From contig NZ_JANLOD010000055.1 of NCBI RefSeq assembly GCF_025466085.1, forward strand, positions 1-64,000: a stretch of 64,000 nt of DNA, read 5' to 3'. Below the pieces are notes generated by a model. The model was not told the origin of the DNA. It was given only the letters and a program-made list of their open reading frames with translations, and made no database searches. This DNA comes from Pseudomonas sp. 14P_8.1_Bac3 (GTDB taxonomy: Bacteria > Pseudomonadota > Gammaproteobacteria > Pseudomonadales > Pseudomonadaceae). The position numbers and the translations under genes are program-made. Numbering within the stretch: position 1 is the stretch's first letter; every line of letters starts with the position of its first letter. This document shows, piece after piece, positions 1-7,098 of this stretch.

Positions 1-73
<73 letters not shown>

Positions 74-98
74 CGCCCACAGTTACTGCGCTCAGCCG

Positions 99-1679
99 TT
101 AGAGCGCATCACGCGACGGCTGGCCATCGACCAGGCGCTGGATCCATAGCGGATTGCCGTTCTTCAACGCGTCCGGCAGTAAGCTGTCGGGGTAGTTCTG
201 GAAGCACACCGGCCGCAGGAACCGATCAATCGCCAGCGTACCCACGGAGGTTCCACGCGCATCGGAAGTCGCCGGGAACGGACCGCCATGCACCATCGAA
301 TCACAGACTTCCACACCGGTCGGGTAGCCATTGAGCAGAATCCGCCCGACCTTCTGTTCCAGCAACGGCGTCAACTCGCCGAACTGCTCGAAGTCTGCCG
401 GCTCACCAATGATCGTCGCCGTCAGTTGCCCGTGCAGCCCGTTCAATGCCGCACTGAGTTGCGCCTGGTCCGCCACTTCGACAAACACCGTGGTCGGGCC
501 GAAGATTTCTTCCTGCAAGACTTCATCGCCATCGATCAACAGACCGACATCGGCCTTGAACAATTGCGGTTGCGCCTGATTCCCTTGCTGCGTACTACCC
601 GCCAGATGCGTCACGCCGGGATGCGCGAGGAGTTTGTGCAGGCCTTTGCCGTAGCTGCTCAACGTCCCGGCATTGAGCATGGTTTGTGCGGGTTGATCAT
701 CGATCAACGACGCCACTTGCTGCACGAACGCACTGAACTGCGGCGAGCGGATGCCGATCACCAGGCCGGGATTGGTGCAGAACTGGCCGCAGCCTTGAAT
801 CACCGACGCCGTCAGATCACGGGCGACGGTTTCAGACCGCGCTTCCAGCGCTCGCGGCAGAACGATCACCGGGTTGATACTGGACATCTCGGCAAACACC
901 GGGATCGGTTGCGCACGTGCCGCCGCCATGTCGCACAACGCGCGGCCGCCCTTGAGTGAGCCGGTGAAGCCAACCGCCTGAATCGCCGGATGCTTGACCA
1001 GCGCCTCACCCACCCCGCCGCCGTAGATCATGTTGAACACGCCAGCCGGCATGCCGGTTTTTTCCGCCGCACGGAGGATCGCGTCGGCAACCCGCTCGGC
1101 CGTTGCCATGTGGCCGCTGTGGGCCTTGAACACCACCGGACAACCGGCGGCCAGGGCTGAAGCGGTGTCGCCGCCCGCGGTGGAAAATGCCAGCGGGAAG
1201 TTGCTCGCACCAAACACCGCTACCGGACCGAGGCCGATGCGGTACTGACGCAGGTCGGGGCGCGGCAGCGGCTGGCGATCCGGCAAGGCTTTATCGATGC
1301 GTGCGCCATAGAAGTCGCCGCGCCGCAGGACCTTGGCGAATAACCGCATCTGGCCGCTGGTGCGACCGCGTTCACCTTGAATGCGTCCAGCCGGCAACGC
1401 CGTTTCGCGGCAGACCACGGCGACGAAGTCATCGCCCAACGCGTCCAGCTCATCGGCGATGGCATCAAGAAATTGCGCACGACGTTCGGCGCTCAGGCTG
1501 CGATAGGCCGGGTAAGCCACCGCGGCAGCCTTGGCGGCGGCGTCCACTTCTTCGGGCGTGGCCTGGACGAAATCGTGAGGCAACGCTTCGCCGGTGCTGG
1601 CGTCCACGCTCTGCAGTTTGACGCTGCCGGCCGCGCTGCGCTGGCCGCCGATGTAGTTGTGACCAAGAATCTGGGTCAT
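99..1679 (-). CDS. Alpha-ketoglutarate semialdehyde dehydrogenase (aldehyde dehydrogenase, NADP+)
   Basis: 526-residue aldehyde dehydrogenase of the 2,5-dioxovalerate dehydrogenase type. It should oxidise alpha-ketoglutarate semialdehyde to 2-oxoglutarate, the last step of the non-phosphorylative pentonate pathway. The catalytic cysteine is Cys301 in GQFCTNPG and the general-base glutamate is Glu264 in FAEMSSINP. The cofactor-binding FGASNFPLAFS is at about residue 156. The ATG at 1679 has a good GAGGAG ribosome site. It lies 10 bases after the AraD1-type dehydratase and is surely co-transcribed with it. Other semialdehyde substrates (from galactarate, glucarate or hydroxyproline) use the same enzyme type, so the substrate rests on the neighbours. 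Confidence 0.9.
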   Translation of the reverse strand: MTQILGHNYIGGQRSAAGSVKLQSVDASTGEALPHDFVQATPEEVDAAAKAAAVAYPAYRSLSAERRAQFLDAIADELDALGDDFVAVVCRETALPAGRIQGERGRTSGQMRLFAKVLRRGDFYGARIDKALPDRQPLPRPDLRQYRIGLGPVAVFGASNFPLAFSTAGGDTASALAAGCPVVFKAHSGHMATAERVADAILRAAEKTGMPAGVFNMIYGGGVGEALVKHPAIQAVGFTGSLKGGRALCDMAAARAQPIPVFAEMSSINPVIVLPRALEARSETVARDLTASVIQGCGQFCTNPGLVIGIRSPQFSAFVQQVASLIDDQPAQTMLNAGTLSSYGKGLHKLLAHPGVTHLAGSTQQGNQAQPQLFKADVGLLIDGDEVLQEEIFGPTTVFVEVADQAQLSAALNGLHGQLTATIIGEPADFEQFGELTPLLEQKVGRILLNGYPTGVEVCDSMVHGGPFPATSDARGTSVGTLAIDRFLRPVCFQNYPDSLLPDALKNGNPLWIQRLVDGQPSRDAL

Positions 1680-1689
1680 GGGTTGCTCC

Positions 1690-2682
1690 TCAAAGTGTGC
1701 CTATGGTGCCGGGCTCGAACGCCGCTGCAACCGGTGCGATACCGTTGATCAACGGTGCGCCGAACTCGGCTTGACTGATTTCGAACACGTCACCCGGTTG
1801 GGTGCGAATGCCGTCAGCAAACGACAGGGTCGCGGTGCCGAAGAAGTGAACGTGCACGTCCCCCGGACGCAGGAACTGGCTGTATTTGAAATGGTGGTAC
1901 TCAAGGTTTTCCAGGCTGTGGCACATGTTGGCCTCGCCGCTGAGAAACTCGTTCTGCCACAGCACCTCGCCGTTACGGAGAATGCGGCTGGTGCCTGCCA
2001 GGTGTTGAGGCAATTCACCCACGCGAAGTTCCGGCCCATAGCTGCAACTGCGCAATTTCGAGTGGGCCAGGTACAGGTAATTCTTGCGCTCCATGACGTG
2101 ATCGGAGAACTCGTTGCCCACCGCGAAACCCAGGCGATAGGGCTTGCCGTCGTGGCCGATGACATACAGACCGCTGAGCTCGGGCTCTTCGCCCGCATCT
2201 TCGGCGAACGGTGGCAGCGGAAACGGTTGGCCCGGACGCACGACGATGCTGCCGTCGCCTTTATAGAACCATTCCGGCTGCACACCGGCCTGCCCCGCCG
2301 CCGGCTTTCCGCCCTCCACGCCCCATTTGAAAATGCGCATGGTGTCGGTCATTGCGGCTTCGTCACCGGCCTGTTGATGCATTTTGTCCCGCGCCGAGGC
2401 GCTGCCCAGATGGGTCAGGCCGGTGCCGCTGACCAGCAGGTGCGCCGGGTCCGGATGATCCAGCGGCGGCAGAATACGCAGTTGGCTCAGCAGTTCGGCG
2501 TAGTCGTGGCTGATGCCCAGGCCCAGGGTCTTCACCTGTTGCTCCAGATTGACGCCCGCCTCGATCGCCGCCAGTGCCAGGTCACGCACGGTGCGCGCAT
2601 CCTGCACTTCGCGGACCAGACCGTCTTCGACTACGCCGACCCGGCGCTCGCCGTTTACCAATTCGAATTGAACCAGACGCAT
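1690..2682 (-). CDS. AraD1/GguC-family FAH-fold protein, probable 2-keto-3-deoxy-pentonate dehydratase
   Basis: 330-residue member of the fumarylacetoacetate hydrolase fold. It resembles the AraD1/GguC family that dehydrates 2-keto-3-deoxy-L-arabonate to alpha-ketoglutarate semialdehyde. FAH-fold features include a G-N-E-F-S-D stretch near residue 200 and an acidic metal-binding E-N-L-E region near 260. I chose the ATG at 2682 (MRLVQFEL) because AGGAG lies just upstream; an in-frame codon at 2718 lies inside a REP element and is unlikely. It sits between the MFS importer and the semialdehyde dehydrogenase. The family call is firm; the exact sugar acid is inferred. Confidence 0.85.
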   Translation of the reverse strand: MRLVQFELVNGERRVGVVEDGLVREVQDARTVRDLALAAIEAGVNLEQQVKTLGLGISHDYAELLSQLRILPPLDHPDPAHLLVSGTGLTHLGSASARDKMHQQAGDEAAMTDTMRIFKWGVEGGKPAAGQAGVQPEWFYKGDGSIVVRPGQPFPLPPFAEDAGEEPELSGLYVIGHDGKPYRLGFAVGNEFSDHVMERKNYLYLAHSKLRSCSYGPELRVGELPQHLAGTSRILRNGEVLWQNEFLSGEANMCHSLENLEYHHFKYSQFLRPGDVHVHFFGTATLSFADGIRTQPGDVFEISQAEFGAPLINGIAPVAAAFEPGTIGTL

Positions 2683-2717
2683 GAAAGTCTCCTGTTTAAG
2701 TCCACACCGCTTCCCCA

Positions 2718-2806
2718 TGTGGGAGCGAGCCTCCTCGCGATAGCGGTGTGTCAGTCGCCGTAAATGTTGAATGGGGTATCCATCGCGAGCAGGCTCGCTC
2801 CCACAG
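2718..2806. repeat. REP pair (REPIN) between MFS gene and dehydratase gene
   Basis: Two inverted REP copies: TGTGGGAGCGAGCCTCCTCG on the left and its mirror ending CTCGCTCCCACA on the right, about 40 bases apart. They sit in the middle of the catabolic operon, where a stable hairpin could stabilise upstream mRNA or lower downstream expression. Confidence 0.85.
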
Positions 2807-2826
2807 GGTCAAGCGGTGTTGCTGAA

Positions 2827-4149
2827 TCAGGTGCGGGTCGCGCCGCGGGCACTCGCCGCGAACTGATCAACCGGCAATACATGCTTGCGCTCCAACAGGC
2901 GATACACCACGCCGGTCAGCACCAGCCCGAACAGCATCACTGCGGAGAGGAAATACAACCCGGATGCCAGATTCCCGGTGTATTCCTTCAACGCCCCGAT
3001 CACGAACGGACCGATGTAGCCGCCGAGGTTGCCCACCGAGTTGATCAGCGCAATGCCCGCCGCCGCACTGGCGCCGGCAAAGAAGCGACCGGGCAAGGTC
3101 CAGAACACCGCGGTGCAGGAAAACAGTGCGAATGCCACCAGGCACAACGCCGCCAGTTGCAGCACCGGCAGCGTCAGCCACGCACTGAGGAACAGGCCGA
3201 TGGCACCCAGCACATACAGCACCGCCAGGTGGCCGTAGCGATCATTCAAACGGTCGGAACTGCGCGGGATGATCAGCAAACCGATGATCCCGAAGAGATA
3301 CGGCACCGAGGACACGAAACCGGTCACCAGGTCAGTGCCGCCAAACTGTTTGATCAGCGTCGGCAACCACAGGCCCAGACCGTAGATGCTCAGGGTCACC
3401 GGCAGATAGAACAGCGCCAGCAGCAACACCCGCTTGTCCTTGAGCGCATGCAGCGGATTGCCATGGCGAGTCTGGCCGTACTCTTCCAGGTCCTTTTTCA
3501 GCTCGCCGGCCAGCCAGTCTTTCTCGGACTGCTCCATCCATTTCACCTGTTGCGGGCCATCAGGCAACCAGCGCAGCACCGGCCAGGTCAGCAGGATCGC
3601 CGGGGTGCCGATGACGATGAACAGCCACTGCCAGCCGTGCAATCCAAGGATGCCGTCCATGCCGAGCAGGCCGCCGGACACCGGGCCGGTGATCAGCATG
3701 GCAATCGGTTGAGACAGGATGAACAGGCCGAGGATCTTGCCGCGATGGCGAACCGGGAACCACTGGGTGATGTAGTACAGAACGCCTGGGAAGAACCCGG
3801 CTTCGGCGGCACCAAGCAGAAAACGCATCACGTAAAAGCTGTGCGGCCCCTGGACGAAGGCCATGCCGATGGTGATGGCGCCCCAGGTGATCATGATCCG
3901 CGCAAACCAGCGCCGCGCGCCAAAACGTTCGAGCATTAGGTTGCTGGGGATTTCCAGCAGGAAGTAACCGATGAAGAACAGTCCGGCACCGAGGCCGTAG
4001 GCCGCATCGCCGATACCGATGTCAGCGCCCATGTGCAGCTTGGCGAAACCTACGGCGGAGCGGTCCACATAGGCGATCAGGTACAGCAAAATCAGGAAGG
4101 GAATCAGTTTCAGCGTGATGCGACGAATAAGCCGCAGTTCCTGGCTCAT
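2827..4149 (-). CDS. MFS transporter, sugar-acid/anion symporter (ACS) family
   Basis: 440-residue major facilitator with about 12 membrane segments. The N-terminal VDRSAVGFAKLHM motif and GAAEAGFFPGVLYYITQWFP in the fourth to fifth segments are typical of the anion:cation symporter family (galactonate, glucarate, phthalate and related acids). The ATG at 4149 has GGAGA upstream. It is divergent from the IlvD/Edd dehydratase across a 194-base region holding two GntR-type sites, and is probably the first gene of the minus-strand catabolic operon. It likely imports the pentonate that the neighbouring enzymes degrade; the substrate is inferred. Confidence 0.88.
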   Translation of the reverse strand: MSQELRLIRRITLKLIPFLILLYLIAYVDRSAVGFAKLHMGADIGIGDAAYGLGAGLFFIGYFLLEIPSNLMLERFGARRWFARIMITWGAITIGMAFVQGPHSFYVMRFLLGAAEAGFFPGVLYYITQWFPVRHRGKILGLFILSQPIAMLITGPVSGGLLGMDGILGLHGWQWLFIVIGTPAILLTWPVLRWLPDGPQQVKWMEQSEKDWLAGELKKDLEEYGQTRHGNPLHALKDKRVLLLALFYLPVTLSIYGLGLWLPTLIKQFGGTDLVTGFVSSVPYLFGIIGLLIIPRSSDRLNDRYGHLAVLYVLGAIGLFLSAWLTLPVLQLAALCLVAFALFSCTAVFWTLPGRFFAGASAAAGIALINSVGNLGGYIGPFVIGALKEYTGNLASGLYFLSAVMLFGLVLTGVVYRLLERKHVLPVDQFAASARGATRT

Positions 4150-4242
4150 GAGATCGGTCTCCGATTGTTGTTGTTATAGAACCTCGGGGGACGCCTCTCG
4201 CGGAAAACCACCAGGGCCATCCCTCCACTGAGCGCGACTATA

Positions 4243-4253
4243 TAGTAATACTA
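4243..4253. promoter_or_regulatory. Putative FadR-type GntR operator 1
   Basis: TAGTAATACTA fits the FadR-subfamily operator consensus TNGTNNNACNA exactly. It is the core of a 13-base near-perfect palindrome (ATAGTA A TACTAT). It lies in the divergent promoter between the MFS gene and the dehydratase. The likely ligand is the GntR regulator encoded at 6266-6985. Confidence 0.6.
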
Positions 4254-4318
4254 TTTAAGCTCGCAACACTTCCAAACCGCGGAATTTGCGCTTATGTTAG
4301 GCGTCAGCTCGAACAATA

Positions 4319-4329
4319 TAGTCATACAA
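4319..4329. promoter_or_regulatory. Putative FadR-type GntR operator 2
   Basis: TAGTCATACAA also fits TNGTNNNACNA. It is 76 bases from operator 1 and ends 14 bases before the dehydratase start, where bound repressor would block transcription or initiation. Confidence 0.55.
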
Positions 4330-4343
4330 TAAGAGAATCGATC

Positions 4344-6080
4344 ATGTCTGATAAGAAACCCACCCTGCGCTCCGCCCAATGGTTTGGCACGGCCGACAAG
4401 AACGGCTTCATGTACCGCAGCTGGATGAAGAATCAGGGCATCGCCGACCACCAGTTCCACGGCAAACCGATCATCGGCATTTGCAACACCTGGTCGGAGC
4501 TGACCCCGTGCAACGCGCATTTCCGTCAGATTGCCGAGCACGTCAAACGCGGCGTGATCGAAGCCGGGGGCTGGCCGGTCGAGTTCCCGGTGTTTTCCAA
4601 CGGCGAGTCAAACCTGCGTCCGACCGCGATGTTCACTCGCAACCTGACGAGCATGGACGTCGAAGAAGCCATTCGCGGCAACCCCATCGATGGTGTGGTG
4701 CTGCTGACCGGCTGCGACAAAACCACCCCCGCCCTGTTGATGGGCGCCGCCAGTTGTGACGTGCCGGCGATCGTGGTCACCGGCGGGCCGATGCTCAACG
4801 GCAAGCACAAAGGCCAGGACATTGGATCGGGCACCGTGGTCTGGCAGCTCAGCGAACAAGTGAAGGCTGGCACCATCACCCTCGATGACTTCCTGGCGGC
4901 AGAGGGTGGCATGTCCCGATCCGCGGGCACCTGCAACACCATGGGCACCGCGTCCACCATGGCCTGCATGGCCGAAGCCCTCGGCACTTCCCTGCCCCAC
5001 AACGCGGCGATTCCCGCCGTCGATGCACGTCGCTATGTGTTGGCGCACATGTCCGGCATGCGCGCGGTGGAGATGGTCCGGGAAGACTTGCGGTTGTCGA
5101 AGATCCTCACCAAGGAAGCCTTCGAAAACGCGATCCGGGTGAACGCGGCCATCGGCGGTTCGACCAACGCGGTGATCCATTTGAAAGCCATCGCCGGTCG
5201 CATCGGCGTGGACCTGGAGCTGGACGACTGGACCCGCATCGGCCGCGGCATGCCGACCATCGTCGACCTGCAGCCGTCCGGCCGTTTTCTGATGGAAGAG
5301 TTCTACTACGCCGGCGGCTTGCCGGCCGTGCTGCGTCGCCTCGGCGAAGCCAACCTGATTCCGCACCCGAACGCCTTGACCGTGAACGGCAAGACCCTCG
5401 GCGAAAACACCAAGGACGCGCCGATCTATGGCCAGGACGAAGTGATTCGCACACTCGACAATCCGATCCGCGCCGACGGCGGCATCTGCGTGTTGCGCGG
5501 CAACCTGGCGCCGTTGGGAGCCGTGCTCAAACCGTCTGCGGCCAGTGCCGAACTGATGCAGCATCGCGGCCGTGCGGTGGTGTTCGAGAACTTCGACATG
5601 TACAAGGCGCGGATCAACGACCCGGAACTGGACGTCGATGCCGATTCGATTCTGGTGATGAAGAACTGCGGGCCGAAGGGTTATCCGGGCATGGCCGAAG
5701 TCGGCAACATGGGCCTGCCGGCGAAACTGCTGGCGCAAGGCGTGACCGACATGGTGCGGATTTCCGATGCGCGCATGAGCGGTACCGCGTACGGCACGGT
5801 GGTGTTGCATGTGGCGCCGGAAGCGGCGGCCGGCGGCCCTCTGGCGACCGTGAAGGAAGGTGACTGGATCGAACTGGATTGCGCCAATGGTCGTCTGCAC
5901 CTGGATATTCCGGATGCGGAGCTGGCGGCGCGCATGGCCGATCTGCAACCGCCGCAGAACCTGATCCTCGGCGGTTACCGTCAGCTGTACGTCGACCATG
6001 TGCTGCAAGCGGATCAGGGTTGCGATTTCGACTTCCTGGTCGGATGCCGCGGTTCAGAAGTGCCGCGCCACTCCCACTAA
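4344..6080 (+). CDS. IlvD/Edd-family sugar-acid dehydratase (L-arabonate or D-xylonate type)
   Basis: 578-residue dehydratase that converts an aldonic acid to its 2-keto-3-deoxy form using an Fe-S cluster and Mg2+. The three cluster cysteines are Cys56 (ELTPCNAH), Cys124 (TGCDKTTP) and Cys197 (AGTCNTMG). Their spacing is the same as in the characterised L-arabonate dehydratase of Rhizobium. The C-terminal SDARMSGTAYG carries the proposed catalytic serine. The start has AAGAGAA upstream. It is divergent from the transporter and other pathway genes but clearly the same pathway. The family is certain; arabonate is favoured over xylonate because of the AraD1-type neighbour. Confidence 0.9.
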   Translation: MSDKKPTLRSAQWFGTADKNGFMYRSWMKNQGIADHQFHGKPIIGICNTWSELTPCNAHFRQIAEHVKRGVIEAGGWPVEFPVFSNGESNLRPTAMFTRNLTSMDVEEAIRGNPIDGVVLLTGCDKTTPALLMGAASCDVPAIVVTGGPMLNGKHKGQDIGSGTVVWQLSEQVKAGTITLDDFLAAEGGMSRSAGTCNTMGTASTMACMAEALGTSLPHNAAIPAVDARRYVLAHMSGMRAVEMVREDLRLSKILTKEAFENAIRVNAAIGGSTNAVIHLKAIAGRIGVDLELDDWTRIGRGMPTIVDLQPSGRFLMEEFYYAGGLPAVLRRLGEANLIPHPNALTVNGKTLGENTKDAPIYGQDEVIRTLDNPIRADGGICVLRGNLAPLGAVLKPSAASAELMQHRGRAVVFENFDMYKARINDPELDVDADSILVMKNCGPKGYPGMAEVGNMGLPAKLLAQGVTDMVRISDARMSGTAYGTVVLHVAPEAAAGGPLATVKEGDWIELDCANGRLHLDIPDAELAARMADLQPPQNLILGGYRQLYVDHVLQADQGCDFDFLVGCRGSEVPRHSH

Positions 6081-6092
6081 TCTCACCCTCCC

Positions 6093-6183
6093 CTGTGGGA
6101 GCGGGCTCGCTCGCGAAAGCGGTGTGTCAGTTAACTTATGTATTGACTGCAACACCGCTTTCGCGAGCAAGCCCGCTCCCACA
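6093..6183. repeat. REP pair (REPIN)
   Basis: CTGTGGGAGCGGGCTCGCTC and its inverted mate lie about 40 bases apart. The arms extend past the REP core into AAGCGGTGT/ACACCGCTT, so the pair can fold as one long cruciform. It lies between the dehydratase and the GntR gene. Confidence 0.88.
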
Positions 6184-6265
6184 TTTGATTTGCACTTGCC
6201 TCAAGATTGCGCCGTGCCTGCTATCATGCGCGGCATCTCCACCGCACAGGATCGCGCCGTTCCCC

Positions 6266-6985
6266 ATGGATTACCGCAAACCCTCCGACCGCAAAAGCAT
6301 GCACTCGCGCATCGTCCAGGAACTGGGCATGCAGATCGTTTCGGGTCGCTTCAAACCGGACGACAAACTGCCCGCCGAAGCCCTGCTGTGCGAAGAGTAC
6401 GCGGTCAGCCGCCCGGTGCTGCGCGAAGCCACGCGCGTGCTGGTCGCCAAAGGCCTGGTGTATTCCCGTCCGCGGGTGGGCACGGTGGTCAAGCAGCGCA
6501 AGGAATGGCACATGCTCGATCCGGACGTCCTGCACTGGTTGATGCAAAGTAGCCCGCAAAATGAATTCTTCGATCTGCTGACCAGCGTGCGCAGCATCAT
6601 CGAACCCGCCGCTGCCGCCCTGGCCGCGCAGTTCGCCACCGACGCCGACATTGCCTCCATCGGTGAAGCGTATCAACGCATGGAAGCGGCACTGACACCG
6701 GAAGCCCTGCTGCAACCGGACCTGGATTTCCACAGCCGCATCGCAGACGCGACCCACAACGACCTGCTGGCCAACCTGTGCAACATGTTGTCAGTGGCGA
6801 TTGCCGAGGCGCTGAAGCATTCCAACCAGCGGCCGAACCTGCATGAACTGGCGTTGCCACGGCACAAGGCGATACTCACCGCGATCGAGAACCGTGATGC
6901 GCTGGGTGCGCGGCATGCGACGTTGGTGCAGCTGGATGATGCGCGCAGTGCGTTGAATGTGGTGTTGGGTTCCGAGCCTTCCTGA
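6266..6985 (+). CDS. FadR-type GntR transcriptional regulator
   Basis: 239-residue regulator. The N-terminal winged helix-turn-helix covers about residues 10-75 (GRFKPDDKLPAEALLCEEYA, SRPVLREATRVL). An all-helical FCD ligand-binding domain follows, with the histidine/aspartate metal-site pattern (DLDFHSRI, then SNQRPNLHELALPRH). The ATG at 6266 gives the usual family length. It most likely represses the adjacent pentonate genes and responds to a pathway sugar acid; two matching operator sequences lie at 4243 and 4319. The effector is unknown. Confidence 0.88.
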   Translation: MDYRKPSDRKSMHSRIVQELGMQIVSGRFKPDDKLPAEALLCEEYAVSRPVLREATRVLVAKGLVYSRPRVGTVVKQRKEWHMLDPDVLHWLMQSSPQNEFFDLLTSVRSIIEPAAAALAAQFATDADIASIGEAYQRMEAALTPEALLQPDLDFHSRIADATHNDLLANLCNMLSVAIAEALKHSNQRPNLHELALPRHKAILTAIENRDALGARHATLVQLDDARSALNVVLGSEPS

Positions 6986-6996
6986 ACACCACTATC

Positions 6997-7028
6997 CCTG
7001 TGGGAGCTGGCTTGCCAACTCCCACAGG
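6997..7028. repeat. Perfect inverted repeat, REP-like
   Basis: CCTGTGGGAG and CTCCCACAGG form 10-base perfect arms around a 12-base loop, only 11 bases after the GntR stop. It looks like a REP element that has lost its middle. It may help terminate or protect the GntR transcript. Confidence 0.65.
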
Positions 7029-7049
7029 AGTTGTGTCGATCTTCAGTGT

Positions 7050-7083
7050 AAAAAAAGCCGCAACCCTGAGGTTGCGGCTTTTT
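7050..7083. terminator. Bidirectional Rho-independent terminator
   Basis: An A-run, the stem GCCGCAACC / GGTTGCGGC with loop CTGA, and a T-run. It serves the plus-strand GntR gene and the minus-strand RND transporter gene, which converge here. Confidence 0.9.
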
Positions 7084-7098
7084 CAGTTCAAACCGGGA

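Noticed and set aside
4608-6008. 466-codon open frame antisense to the IlvD/Edd dehydratase
   Set aside because: A shadow of a well-conserved enzyme with all its cluster cysteines.
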